From CAXBNB01 sp040151475 (GTDB lineage: Bacteria; Bacteroidota; Bacteroidia; Cytophagales; Cyclobacteriaceae): DNA of 64,000 bases. The stretch covers positions 62,001-126,000 of the forward strand of contig NZ_JBDKWG010000148.1 of assembly GCF_040151475.1 (NCBI RefSeq). The letters run 5' to 3'. The notes beneath the pieces were generated by a model that saw only the letters and a program-made list of their open reading frames with translations, was not told where the DNA came from and made no database searches. How positions within the stretch are numbered: the stretch's first letter is position 1; the number at the start of each line of letters is the position of its first letter. Shown piece after piece: positions 17,605 to 27,072 of the stretch. The position numbers and the translations under genes were made by a program.

Positions 17605-18570
17605 CTAATGACGATTACGGATTAAGTTGAGATTCTTAGAATATTTTTTCAACTTTTCATAAAATCTACTTGGGAATATGCAACGAACCAAATTTTTCAA
17701 CTTTTCAATTAAACTTGGTTTAGGCAAATAAATTGTCCGGAACAATCGATAATCTTTTTTAAACGCAATAAGCATCTTTTTTGGGTGTCCTAGAGGGAAC
17801 TTTATTTCATTCTTTATCAGCGTATAATTTGCTCCTGTAGTATGTGTTGCATCTGCTCCAAAACCAATATTTTCAACTAAATCTTTATAAGGTTTTATAC
17901 AAATCCCAGAGTTTAAAAATATAGTGGCATGCCATCGATACCCCCATGAATCCACTTTTCCTTTTTTAACGTTTTCAAAAATTTTGTTCCAGTAATTACC
18001 TTGTATGCTTGATTTAAGGTTTTGGCTTAATCTCTTAGTATTGAGATATTCTGATTTAACTATTTCATGATCATAAAATTGCCATGACCTTCTCCATGTA
18101 GCCCATCCCCAGATATGAGAGTAGTTAGAATAGTAATACGAATCCGACCCATTTGAATTTTTTAAAAAATTCAATCCCCCAATATGCATAACATTTTCAT
18201 CATTGAGGTAGTAGTGTAATAGTTCTTCACAAAACATGAAAAATGATTTGCTAGGCAGTATATCATCTTCCAATATAATTCCCATTTCAACATGTTCAAA
18301 GAACCAAGTAATGGCGCCACCCACTGCTAACCCACAACCAATGTTTTTATCTCTAAAAAGTGTTTGAACCTCACAGTCCCAGTCAATCTGGGCTAAAACC
18401 CATTCCTTGCATTCCTTACATTTTGGAATGTCTTCCTGATTTTCTTTTCTTGGACCATCCGCTGCTAAGAAAAGATACTTTGGTTTCACTTCCTTTATTT
18501 TAGGAAATGTTTGTTTCACCAAGTCAGGGCGATTAAACATTAAGTACAATATGGGGGTTTCAAAAGACAT
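17605..18570 (-). CDS. Nucleotide-sugar glycosyltransferase (GT2-like fold)
   Basis: 321 residues. The N-terminal GT-A-like half starts 'TPILYLMFNRPDLVKQTFPKI', contains 'KYLFLAADGPR', and has the acidic metal-binding motif in 'GIILEDDILPSKSFFMFC'. The middle 'SHIWGWATWRRSWQFYD' is a pattern shared by a bacterial family related to hemolysin-type and GNT-I-like transferases. The acceptor is unknown. ATG 18570 is chosen over a TTG two codons earlier. Confidence 0.8.
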   Translation of the reverse strand: MSFETPILYLMFNRPDLVKQTFPKIKEVKPKYLFLAADGPRKENQEDIPKCKECKEWVLAQIDWDCEVQTLFRDKNIGCGLAVGGAITWFFEHVEMGIILEDDILPSKSFFMFCEELLHYYLNDENVMHIGGLNFLKNSNGSDSYYYSNYSHIWGWATWRRSWQFYDHEIVKSEYLNTKRLSQNLKSSIQGNYWNKIFENVKKGKVDSWGYRWHATIFLNSGICIKPYKDLVENIGFGADATHTTGANYTLIKNEIKFPLGHPKKMLIAFKKDYRLFRTIYLPKPSLIEKLKNLVRCIFPSRFYEKLKKYSKNLNLIRNRH

Positions 18571-18602
18571 AGGCAAAGGTACTTTAATACATTCTTTCTA
18601 AA

Positions 18603-19451
18603 TTAGATTTGCTGAATTTTGTCTTTAAAGTAATTTACGAATTTCAAAGCACTGTCATGATCCAGGTGAATCCCATCTGAAGTGGAGTATTCTGTACAGT
18701 CTGGATGTTCGATGAAAAAATATTGCGGGAAAGCATTTTTAATGGCTTGTCTGATTGCAATAGTCAGTGGGGTATTACACAACGCTTGATCTATAGGCAT
18801 TTCAAATAATATGACTTTAGTCCCATGATTTTCTATGGGTGTCAACAGTTTTTTTAGTAGTGCTATTTGATTTTGAATTTTATCTATTGGTACAATGTCA
18901 TAGTCCTTAGACATCTTTTGAACTAGTTCTTTTTTGATATCGACTATTTTGGGGTTGTTGTTAGATTTATTAGATGGCATTAATTTTCTTATGAGGTGAT
19001 ATAATAATGGTTCACCTATTAGAGAAACAGGTTGTTGACTTTCTTTTAAAATGGAGAGTTTTTTCTTTATAGGGTATTTTATTGGATTGAAAAGATGTTC
19101 CAGAAAAAAGGTGTCTTTATCTCGTAGGAGTACATTTATTTCGATAAATAAGTATTTGGGTTTTTGCTCTAAATGATGAATTATTTCCAGACCTTCATAA
19201 ATACTTAGGCCGCTAAATGATAGATTACTCCATGTATGGTCAAATTGTCCATAATTAAGGTTTACAGAAAGTGATGAACCAACTATTATTTTTTCAAAAT
19301 ACGTATCGGAAAGTATTAAATTTTCCGCCCTAATCATATTAGCCTGCCATTGATTTTGAGGAGCGCCTAACCAATTAGGTGGCGAAAAAAACACTATTAG
19401 GTAGTGTATGACCAAAAATACCAATGCGCTGAATATTATATTTTTCAACAT
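18603..19451 (-). CDS. SGNH-like membrane-anchored protein, MBOAT partner
   Basis: 282 residues with an N-terminal anchor ('NIIFSALVFLVIHYLIVFF') and a periplasmic SGNH-hydrolase-like body. The Ser block is 'KIIVGSSLSVNL' and the C-terminal Asp-His block is 'TSDGIHLDHDSAL'. The start lies 1 base after the MBOAT stop (TGATATG), the arrangement seen for AlgI/AlgJ- and DltB/DltD-type pairs, in which the MBOAT protein passes an acyl group across the membrane and the SGNH protein places it on the glycan. ATG 19451 is chosen; the longer frame runs into the MBOAT gene. Confidence 0.75.
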   Translation of the reverse strand: MLKNIIFSALVFLVIHYLIVFFSPPNWLGAPQNQWQANMIRAENLILSDTYFEKIIVGSSLSVNLNYGQFDHTWSNLSFSGLSIYEGLEIIHHLEQKPKYLFIEINVLLRDKDTFFLEHLFNPIKYPIKKKLSILKESQQPVSLIGEPLLYHLIRKLMPSNKSNNNPKIVDIKKELVQKMSKDYDIVPIDKIQNQIALLKKLLTPIENHGTKVILFEMPIDQALCNTPLTIAIRQAIKNAFPQYFFIEHPDCTEYSTSDGIHLDHDSALKFVNYFKDKIQQI

Positions 19452-19452
19452 A

Positions 19453-20853
19453 TCAAAATTGGAAATAAATGAATTCCTGTGAAGTTCCACTATTGGTTAA
19501 AATCAAGAAAAGCATAAATCCATAAGCCAAATAGGAATACTTCTTGACCTTGTTATATGAGTTTGTTGACCTAAGTAAGTATGATATATGATAAACTATA
19601 ATAGGTGTGGAATAGATTATGATGTAAGTAATGTTGCTATAATCTGGGTTTAGTTCTGTGTTATGAATAATTGAGTATATGTACTTAACAGCATCACTAA
19701 ATTCTGGGAGTTTAAACAATAACCATCCAATTGAAACCATAATAAATACCACGGAAAATTTAACTGTTTTTAAAATGTGGTTATTTCTTATGTGAACTAG
19801 GTCTTGTAGCAACCTTTCTGTTGCCAAGAGAATTCCGTGAAATAGTCCCCAAACTGCATAACTCCAGGCAGCACCGTGCCATAACCCACCGAGTATCATG
19901 GTAAGAAGTAAATTAATGTAGGTTCTGACTTTACCCTTTCTATTACCCCCTAGTGGAAAATAGAGATATTCCTTTAGGAAACTAGATAATGAAATGTGCC
20001 ATCTTTTCCAAAAGTCAGAAAAAGATTGAGCGATATAAGGAAAATTGAAATTTTGTTTTAATTGATACCCAAACAACCCCGCAATGCCAATGGCAATCAA
20101 AGAATAGCCTGCAAAATCAGAGAAAATCTGCATCGAATAGCCAAATAGCATGAAGATAAGAGTAATGCTCGATTTTGTTTCAAAAAATGGATAGGCAATC
20201 CAGTATGTATAGTCTTTAAGATTATCTGCTACAAATGATTTTAGGAAATATCCTAATATGAGGTATTTTATAACATCTTCCCAATGAATATCTTTTCTTG
20301 TTTTGGTTTTTATTTGAGGAATAAAATCATGAGCCTTTACAATTGGACCTGCAATCAATTGAGGGAAAAATGAAATAAATAGTGCTACGTTTAAACCATA
20401 TTTTGGAAATTTATTTTTCTCTTCTGTTGTGAGTTCATCCCTGTAAGTATCTACCACTAAACTGATGCCCTGAAAAGTGAAAAATGAGATACCAATTGGT
20501 AAAGGGATGGTATTTAAAAAATCAAATAGTGTATCAGCGGAATTGAAAAAGGTGATAGCAATGAGGCCACTATATTTAAAAAATGCTAAAGTGATTAAAT
20601 TGATTGTGACCCCTAAAATTGCGCACCATTTTTTTCTCGTCTGATTTGTGCTGATTCCCACCAAGTAACTCGAAATTATGTTGATGGCCACTGAAAAAAT
20701 TAGTAGTAACAAAAGTATTGGGTTGTTAAATGCATAGAACACAAAACTCGAGATAATGAGTATATGAATTTGCAGTCTTCTTAAAGCATTAGTATAATAC
20801 AGAAAGAAAGTAAAAGTTACTAAAACTAAAAATGGAAAACTATTGAAGAGCAT
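19453..20853 (-). CDS. MBOAT family O-acyltransferase (AlgI/DltB-like)
   Basis: 466 residues with about ten membrane helices. Family signatures are 'FWKRWHISLSSFLKEYLYFPLGGNRKG' and 'LLLTMILGGLWHGAAWSYAVWGLFHG', which includes the catalytic His of the WHG motif. The role is transfer of an acyl group, usually acetyl, across the inner membrane for O-acylation of an exported polysaccharide. It is translationally linked to the SGNH-like gene downstream. Confidence 0.92.
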   Translation of the reverse strand: MLFNSFPFLVLVTFTFFLYYTNALRRLQIHILIISSFVFYAFNNPILLLLLIFSVAINIISSYLVGISTNQTRKKWCAILGVTINLITLAFFKYSGLIAITFFNSADTLFDFLNTIPLPIGISFFTFQGISLVVDTYRDELTTEEKNKFPKYGLNVALFISFFPQLIAGPIVKAHDFIPQIKTKTRKDIHWEDVIKYLILGYFLKSFVADNLKDYTYWIAYPFFETKSSITLIFMLFGYSMQIFSDFAGYSLIAIGIAGLFGYQLKQNFNFPYIAQSFSDFWKRWHISLSSFLKEYLYFPLGGNRKGKVRTYINLLLTMILGGLWHGAAWSYAVWGLFHGILLATERLLQDLVHIRNNHILKTVKFSVVFIMVSIGWLLFKLPEFSDAVKYIYSIIHNTELNPDYSNITYIIIYSTPIIVYHISYLLRSTNSYNKVKKYSYLAYGFMLFLILTNSGTSQEFIYFQF

Positions 20854-20909
20854 GTCCTTAACTTACTAGGGGATGTATAAGACGCAATTTATTTCAAAAT
20901 CCATACTAG

Positions 20910-22145
20910 CTATTCAAACATGTTATAAATGTTTGAATAGCTAGTTATGGCAGAAAGGTTACTGTAATTTTTTTTATTTCTGGATAATATACTATCAAAA
21001 TTCAATATTCTATTGGTTGAAAATAGAATATCTTTTTCTATTCCTTTATCTAGATCAATGATTTGAGCAAAATGAATTTCTTTGAGTTCCAGTTCGACAT
21101 CACCTACTCCAGTATTAGTTACGAAAGGCAGTCTCATGGCCAGCATTTCCCCCATTTTTACTGCGGAAGAAGCTTTTTTGGAGTAGGCTGGTTTGATAAA
21201 GAAAATGCCTAAGTCTGCCAGCTTTAAGTAGGTGGGTACTTCATGGCGGTTTGCTATAGCATGTAGTATATTGGTGGTTTTGATATCCAGTTCGACGCAG
21301 TATTGGTGTACTTCTTGCATGTCATCCTTAGTCACGAACAAAAACTTATATTCAGGATGTAGGGCTTTCCATGCTTTATAAAACTCCAACATCTCTTTAA
21401 CCAAGTACCAGGTACCAAGCGACCCTAGGTAAATCAAGGTTTTGTCACTGGCAGTAATGCCTAGTTTTAGTTTGCATTCATTTACTTGGCGTTCACTCAC
21501 TTTCTCAGGATCAAACAAATCCAAATCGGTTGCACAAGGGATTACACTGATTTTATTTGCATCAATTTTCACGGACTTGTCAGCAAATAAATTTCCAGAT
21601 ACCATTTCTTCTTTGCCTGCGTAAGTCAGAGAAATAATATGATCGGATTCCTGTACAAACTCTATTTCTTTTTTCTTAAAATAATTGTAGATCCAATTAA
21701 ACAAAGGGTTTTTCAGGTTCCAAATCTTTCCGTCAACCCGTTCATCTGCCCAAAAACCACGCATGTCGAATAGAAGTTTGATATTGAATTTTCTTTTGAG
21801 ATACAGACCTACCAACATGGTGATATAGCTCCTACAATGTACTATTTTGATATTTTCCTCTGAAACTATTTTTGCGGCCGTTTTTTTCATCTCCCAGAGG
21901 TCATATAATGTGGATAAAACGGGCGGAGATTTGTGGTATTTTTTCGGAATCCATTGAATCCCGAAACCCTTTATTTCTTTTTCAATTACTTCCTTTTGTT
22001 TTTTGTAGGCATCCTTTTTTTCAAATCCTACCAAGTAAAAGAAATAGCCTTTTTGGGATAATCCTTTCAAATACGGTAAAATCTGCGACTGACCCAGTGG
22101 ATCGGTGATGCCATCGTATGAAAGGTAAAGGATTTTTTTATTCAT
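20910..22145 (-). CDS. Glycosyltransferase family 4 protein
   Basis: 411 residues with a two-domain GT-B layout. The N-terminal half has 'GITDPLGQSQILPYLKGLS' and 'IKIVHCRSYITMLVGLYLK'; the C-terminal half starts near 'KTLIYLGSLGTWYLVKEML' and contains the nucleotide-sugar site region 'SSAVKMGEMLAMRLPFVTN'. It acts at the cytoplasmic membrane face in glycan assembly. The ATG overlaps the stop of the upstream GT2 gene by one base. Confidence 0.88.
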   Translation of the reverse strand: MNKKILYLSYDGITDPLGQSQILPYLKGLSQKGYFFYLVGFEKKDAYKKQKEVIEKEIKGFGIQWIPKKYHKSPPVLSTLYDLWEMKKTAAKIVSEENIKIVHCRSYITMLVGLYLKRKFNIKLLFDMRGFWADERVDGKIWNLKNPLFNWIYNYFKKKEIEFVQESDHIISLTYAGKEEMVSGNLFADKSVKIDANKISVIPCATDLDLFDPEKVSERQVNECKLKLGITASDKTLIYLGSLGTWYLVKEMLEFYKAWKALHPEYKFLFVTKDDMQEVHQYCVELDIKTTNILHAIANRHEVPTYLKLADLGIFFIKPAYSKKASSAVKMGEMLAMRLPFVTNTGVGDVELELKEIHFAQIIDLDKGIEKDILFSTNRILNFDSILSRNKKNYSNLSAITSYSNIYNMFE

Positions 22146-23032
22146 TAAAGTATCGTTTTAACTACTGCTAAAAATTTCCTACTAAATATCATTAGAGGCT
22201 CCCGACAGATACTCTTGAGCAGGTAAGGGAAGGATTGGAATGTTTTTTTTTCCATAGCCAAATGAAGCGATAAATAGATAAACCTATGGGCTATTAGTTT
22301 ATCCTTTTTGCTTCCAAATTTTTCACAAAAGGTATCGTCACTCAGAATAATCTCTATGCTCCTCAGAACCCTTTGCTCAAGTTTATCCGCATCAAAGGAC
22401 AACACACTCCTTTCATCATGTTGATTCATAAAAGCACAAATTCTATTGGTGTAGTACAAGTGAAATCTAGCAGCCAATCTCATCCAAAGGATATAATCTT
22501 CTGAGCCAATTATTATAGGATGTTCATTGAACTGGTGAATTGACATAATATCTTTTCGGACAAACACACCTATACAGCTCAAATGATTTCCAGTGATTAA
22601 CGTTTTATTCAGGTCTCCCTTACGTCGATTTACTCTATTGATTACCTTACCTTTTTCATTTTTCATCTCGTACGCAAGGTGAAACCATTCTGGGTTATTT
22701 GATTGATTTTTCAAATCAAGTGCTTCAGAGAAACAATGCGAATACAACTCATCATCACTGTCCAGAAAAGTAATGTATTGACCCTTTGCACGTTCGATAC
22801 CAAAGTTTCGTGCGATTGCACGTTCTTCATTCTTTTTATAAAAATACCGAATTCGATGATCTGTAAACTCGGCTATTTGGTCTTTAGTATGGTCAGTACT
22901 TCCATCATCCACTATGATCAATTCCCATTTTTTGAATTCTTGAGCCAAAACTGACTTAACTGCCAAAACCAATCGATCTGCACGATTGTAAGTAGGTATT
23001 ACAACTGAGAATATGACATCAGAATTATTCAT
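22145..23032 (-). CDS. Glycosyltransferase family 2 protein
   Basis: 295 residues with the GT-A core: 'FSVVIPTYNRADRLVLAVKSV', 'WELIIVDDGSTDHT', 'ARNFGIERAKGQYITFLDSDDEL', where the last DSD motif binds the metal and sugar nucleotide. A second part with 'GSEDYILWMRLAARF' provides the catalytic ED region. It overlaps the upstream GT4 gene by 8 bases. The transferred sugar cannot be told from sequence. Confidence 0.9.
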   Translation of the reverse strand: MNNSDVIFSVVIPTYNRADRLVLAVKSVLAQEFKKWELIIVDDGSTDHTKDQIAEFTDHRIRYFYKKNEERAIARNFGIERAKGQYITFLDSDDELYSHCFSEALDLKNQSNNPEWFHLAYEMKNEKGKVINRVNRRKGDLNKTLITGNHLSCIGVFVRKDIMSIHQFNEHPIIIGSEDYILWMRLAARFHLYYTNRICAFMNQHDERSVLSFDADKLEQRVLRSIEIILSDDTFCEKFGSKKDKLIAHRFIYLSLHLAMEKKTFQSFPYLLKSICREPLMIFSRKFLAVVKTIL

Positions 23033-24134
23033 AGAGCGTTTCCAGTTGGCTCATCATGCTTGAAAACTTAAATGATTGTACCGATACTTTGCCGGAATGA
23101 ACCAGTTTTTTTCTTAAGTCGTCTGAAGCCAATAGCTTTGTAATGGATTCAAAAATCTCACCGGAATTCTCAAAGTCCACAACTAAGGCATTTTTTTCAT
23201 TTTTGATAAATTCGGGGGCGACACCAGACATTGTGAAAATCGAAGGAATTCCAGCAGCCAAAGCCTCCACATAAGTTTGTCCAAAGGCTTCTACATTTGG
23301 GTCAACTGGCACATGAATGTGAATATCAAACAAATGATACAATGAGAAAATGTCGGTCTCAAAGGGAATCAATAAATAGTTCTTCGATGGAATAGTACTC
23401 AAATGGGACTGTATTTCATTTGCATATGGCCCTCTGGCATTTGCCATGATCAAAAGTGAATCAGGATATTGATCCAATACTCTCTCAAAAGCTTGAATCG
23501 TATATTGAATGCCCTTTAGTTCAAAAAAGCGAGAGATAACACCTATAACAGGATATTGAGGTTTCATGCCGTATTTCCTTTTCAATGCTTCTACATCACC
23601 TTTATTGGGACTACTGAACTTTTGAAGTTTAAAACCATGATGCACAAGGTGTATTTTATTTTCTCTAACATGTTCTTTATCCATCAATATATTCTTGACA
23701 TTCCAACTAATTGAAACAATCTGAGTAGATAGTTTATTGATCAAACGATCAATCCAAACTCCTTTTGGATGGTATTTGTGATGAAAACTGCCATGGTGTC
23801 TTGTATGTATTCTTGAATGAATTCCTGCCAACTTAGCTGCGAGTAAGCCTTGAAAACTTGCTTTTAATAAATGACTATGTACAATATCTGGTTGTTCGAC
23901 TTTCAATACGCTATAAATCTTCCAGATGGATTTGACATCAACAATCTCATTTGATATGAGTGAGTAACATGTAATAGAACGGTCTGAAATAAACTTTCGG
24001 AGTATGCTATGCTCCCCATTGACTAGGATGAAAAAAAGATCATAAGACTGATAATTCCAATCTTCTATCAGCCACTCAAACTCAAGTGACTTGTCAATAT
24101 CTGAAATTATTATTGCTATTTTCTTTTTCTTCAT
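23025..24134 (-). CDS. Glycosyltransferase family 4 protein
   Basis: 369 residues, GT-B fold. N-terminal domain: 'QPDIVHSHLLKASFQGLLAAKLAGI' and 'RIHTRHHGSFHHKYHP'. C-terminal domain: 'YPVIGVISRFFELKGIQYTIQAFE' and the acidic nucleotide-binding region 'EAFGQTYVEALAAGIPSIFT' (an E-x7-E type motif). ATG 24134 is chosen because the frame upstream of it enters the previous gene and adds a non-family leader. Confidence 0.9.
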   Translation of the reverse strand: MKKKKIAIIISDIDKSLEFEWLIEDWNYQSYDLFFILVNGEHSILRKFISDRSITCYSLISNEIVDVKSIWKIYSVLKVEQPDIVHSHLLKASFQGLLAAKLAGIHSRIHTRHHGSFHHKYHPKGVWIDRLINKLSTQIVSISWNVKNILMDKEHVRENKIHLVHHGFKLQKFSSPNKGDVEALKRKYGMKPQYPVIGVISRFFELKGIQYTIQAFERVLDQYPDSLLIMANARGPYANEIQSHLSTIPSKNYLLIPFETDIFSLYHLFDIHIHVPVDPNVEAFGQTYVEALAAGIPSIFTMSGVAPEFIKNEKNALVVDFENSGEIFESITKLLASDDLRKKLVHSGKVSVQSFKFSSMMSQLETLYE

Positions 24135-24150
24135 TTTCGAATAAAAAGTA

Positions 24151-25077
24151 TCACTTCTTATAGGAAGCTGAATAACCACGGTATATCGAACCAGCTAAGA
24201 GTACCCCTATTATCCGAAAAGAAATTGGATCCAGAGTCTTGTTTCTATTTGTTAAGTGATTCACAGCCATGAGTTTGAGAATTGGAGCAAATACAAGAAT
24301 TAAAATTAGAATCATTTTTTTGTGCCAAGAGTAATGAATCTCTAACTCTGAGAAGCCCATTTCAACACCCACTTTGCGGGTAATGCCACTTCGGTATTTT
24401 CTCTCCAACCAATTTCCAATTTCCTGTCGATCACATTCATTGTGATAAGTCATCACTGAGCTATCAATAAAAATTTTGATATTATTTGATCTGAGCCTTG
24501 AAGAAAACTCATGGTCTTCAAATCCAGCAAAAGGAAATTGTTGGTTGTACCCTCCAACTTTATTAAAAGTGGTTTTGCGTATAGAAAGGTTTTGACTCGT
24601 GATACCATGTGTTTCGAAAAGTGATTGTTCATACCACACTGAGCTCTGGTTCCAACCTTTTAAAGATGTGAAGCCATGGTATTGAAGGTACCTCCCAAAG
24701 GAGGTTGATCTAAGCGCAGCAGCCAAAGATTCTGGATAAATCCAATTAATGTTAAGTACTGAATTAGGATGCTCTTTATGAAATATCAGAATGTGATCTA
24801 TTGCTTCTTTCGTTAACCAAATGTCATCATCCATAAATAAGATAAGGCTTGATTGAGCATTGCGTACTCCTGTATTTCTCGCCGATGCTACTCCACGACC
24901 TTCGTTAGGGATTATTTGTAGGTCATTAATTCCCAGGTCTGATAGTTCACCCCCATCATTGATCACCAATATTTCTACAGACACATGATAAGTGGCATTC
25001 ACAAGTTGAACTAAGGATTCCCGCAATATATTCGTTCGATCTTTAGTTGGAATAACTATTGTTAATTCAAAATCCAT
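24151..25077 (-). CDS. Glycosyltransferase family 2 protein, membrane-tethered
   Basis: 308 residues. GT-A signatures: 'LTIVIPTKDRTNILRESL', 'VEILVINDGGE', 'VASARNTGVRNAQSSLILFMDDDIWL' with the DDD metal site, and 'PFAGFEDHEFSSRLRSN' as catalytic region. A hydrophobic segment near the C-terminus ('KMILILILVFAPILKLMAV') probably binds the membrane. It overlaps the upstream GT2 gene by 11 bases. Confidence 0.88.
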   Translation of the reverse strand: MDFELTIVIPTKDRTNILRESLVQLVNATYHVSVEILVINDGGELSDLGINDLQIIPNEGRGVASARNTGVRNAQSSLILFMDDDIWLTKEAIDHILIFHKEHPNSVLNINWIYPESLAAALRSTSFGRYLQYHGFTSLKGWNQSSVWYEQSLFETHGITSQNLSIRKTTFNKVGGYNQQFPFAGFEDHEFSSRLRSNNIKIFIDSSVMTYHNECDRQEIGNWLERKYRSGITRKVGVEMGFSELEIHYSWHKKMILILILVFAPILKLMAVNHLTNRNKTLDPISFRIIGVLLAGSIYRGYSASYKK

Positions 25078-26047
25078 TTTTCAAAATAGAAATAACGGGA
25101 TAAATGAATTTTGAAGTGCGCCATTTCAATTTTTGATATAGCTCTAAGGCAGCAGTATCAAGTTTTAAAGTATCTACTTGATGTAAATATGTTCTACTCT
25201 TGTAAGGATCTTGAAAAAAATAAGAACGATCTGCCTTGCGAAGAAAATAATAATCAAAAACACCTTCTGAGATAAGTTGATTAGATTTTTTTGGGAATTT
25301 ATAGTATTCGCTAATCGTAGAATTCTTTTCTATGAAATTCGCAATTTCAGTTTCCTGAAATGCTTTAGCCATGCCATGAAATATAGTATCATGGTCAATT
25401 TCAAAAGCTTCTTCCATACTGATTGTTTTAGATTTATCGTGCAATCTAAAGTTTACCAGTATATCTGGAATCTGTAAGATTCCAGATATACCGAAATGCA
25501 ACAGGTATCTGATCCACCATTCTCGATCCATGAGATAATGAAGATGTTGATCAACAGACCCCACAACTTCAACAGCTGAACGCCTAAACCATGTTTCAGG
25601 CTGGTCAATACGAGCCCAGCCTATTGTTTTACCAATACTCTGCGGATATACCTCTGTTCCATTAGAAATGAATACTGCTTGCTCACTAAATTTCCTGCTC
25701 CTACCACAAAGGACTCTTACATTCGGATCCTCAAATGTCTTACCTATAAGCTTCAATGCACCTGGCTCCAAAAAGTCATCACTATTCAGCCAGTTGATTA
25801 CATCGCCTTGAGCATGTTTGAGTCCTTTATTTATAGCATGACTTTGTCCTTGGTCTGGTTCACTCACCCAATAACTTAGGTGTTTTTCATATTTCTTAAT
25901 GATCTCGACTGATTTATCAGTGCTTCCACCATCAATTATCATATATTCTAAATTTGTATAATTTTGAGATAAAACCGAATCAATTGTCTGCTCGATATAT
26001 TCTGCTTGATTATATGATGGGGTAATTATGGTGATGAGTATTTTCAT
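25067..26047 (-). CDS. Glycosyltransferase family 2 protein
   Basis: 326 residues with the typical GT2 layout 'ITIITPSYNQAEYIEQTIDSV', 'YMIIDGGSTDKSVEIIKKY', 'GLKHAQGDVINWLNSDDFLEPGA' and the acceptor-side 'MDREWWIRYLLHFG'. It resembles WcaA-like transferases of exopolysaccharide clusters. Its start codon is only 23 bases from the oppositely oriented FkbM gene, so this - strand transcript must begin within or very near that gap. Confidence 0.9.
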   Translation of the reverse strand: MKILITIITPSYNQAEYIEQTIDSVLSQNYTNLEYMIIDGGSTDKSVEIIKKYEKHLSYWVSEPDQGQSHAINKGLKHAQGDVINWLNSDDFLEPGALKLIGKTFEDPNVRVLCGRSRKFSEQAVFISNGTEVYPQSIGKTIGWARIDQPETWFRRSAVEVVGSVDQHLHYLMDREWWIRYLLHFGISGILQIPDILVNFRLHDKSKTISMEEAFEIDHDTIFHGMAKAFQETEIANFIEKNSTISEYYKFPKKSNQLISEGVFDYYFLRKADRSYFFQDPYKSRTYLHQVDTLKLDTAALELYQKLKWRTSKFIYPVISILKNGF

Positions 26048-26070
26048 TATCTTTGATTTTTAAAAAAAAG

Positions 26071-26847
26071 ATGGATTTGAGAAAATATATACCTCGCAAT
26101 TTTAAAAATAAATTACATAGAATCATTTTAGGCTATACAGGTTTCAATCCATGTTTTTCACAGGGGGGTGAAGATATGATTCTTAGAACTATCTTCAAAG
26201 GTGTTGATAAAGGTTTTTTTATTGATGTCGGGGCTTACCATCCTACAATTGGATCAAACACGTACTTCCTCTACAGAACTCAAGGATGGAGAGGTATTAA
26301 CATAGATCCTAATACTGAAAATATCGATTTATTTAATAAAAAACGTCCAGAAGACACTAACATCAACATAGCAATAGGGAAGAATGAGGGATCCATTTTT
26401 TACTATCAACAAGAAAGTCCATCGATGAATTTTTGCTCTAAAGAGGAACAACCGCTAGACTCTTATAAATCAAGGAAATCTGTCATTATATCACCACTTT
26501 CTGCTATTCTTAAGCCTTTTTGTAAAAAAACAATTGACTTAATGACAATTGATGTTGAAGGGTATGAATTTGACGTATTAACCTCTAACGATTGGAACTT
26601 ATATAGACCTAAGGTTATAGTAATTGAACAAAGTATTCAAGATATTTGTCATGGAACTTGCATTAACTATTTGAAAAATATGGGTTATCATATATTTAGT
26701 TTTAGCACATTAGGCATACATCATGGTGCTATTATGTGTAATTTGTTCTTTGCGGATTTAAAAGAATTCCCTTTTGTATCGCAACTCCCTGAGTTAGAAA
26801 CGAATTTGTATAATTCTAAATATATAACTAAAACACCTCTGCATTAA
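26071..26847 (+). CDS. FkbM family methyltransferase
   Basis: 258 residues. The FkbM pattern is clear: 'FSQGGEDMILRTIFKG', motif I 'KGFFIDVGAYHPTIGSNTYFLY', 'GWRGINIDPN', and 'IDLMTIDVEGYEFDVLTSNDW', the strand that carries the Asp-Glu-Gly signature. FkbM enzymes O-methylate sugars or small molecules. It is one of two + strand genes inside a long - strand cluster, and has 222 bases of AT-rich sequence after it. ATG 26071 is preferred over TTG 26053. Confidence 0.88.
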   Translation: MDLRKYIPRNFKNKLHRIILGYTGFNPCFSQGGEDMILRTIFKGVDKGFFIDVGAYHPTIGSNTYFLYRTQGWRGINIDPNTENIDLFNKKRPEDTNINIAIGKNEGSIFYYQQESPSMNFCSKEEQPLDSYKSRKSVIISPLSAILKPFCKKTIDLMTIDVEGYEFDVLTSNDWNLYRPKVIVIEQSIQDICHGTCINYLKNMGYHIFSFSTLGIHHGAIMCNLFFADLKEFPFVSQLPELETNLYNSKYITKTPLH

Positions 26848-27051
26848 GAATCTATTTTTACTTTTAATAATAAAGTTGAATTTTTTGCTCTGGGGCATAT
26901 AAATTAGATTTTAAGAATTTTGAGCTAGATTACTTGATGTAAACATTGAAATTAGTCATTGTAGCTGAGCGGATCAAGTTTAGATATTCTGAAAATACCC
27001 TAAGAATATTCCTATTAAATGCATTTTGAGTATTCGGTTTTTTTAAAAGCA

Positions 27052-27072
27052 AAACTCCTTTTAAAGGAGTTA
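27052..27072 (-). terminator. Hairpin at the end of the GT61 gene
   Basis: AACTCCTTT and AAAGGAGTT (27053-27071) form a 9-bp stem around one base. In the - strand direction it is followed by TTTTGCTTTTAAA, a T-rich run. The hairpin contains the GT61 stop codon region (27070-27072), so termination would be immediate. It faces a + strand gene whose stop is about 200 bases away. Confidence 0.6.
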
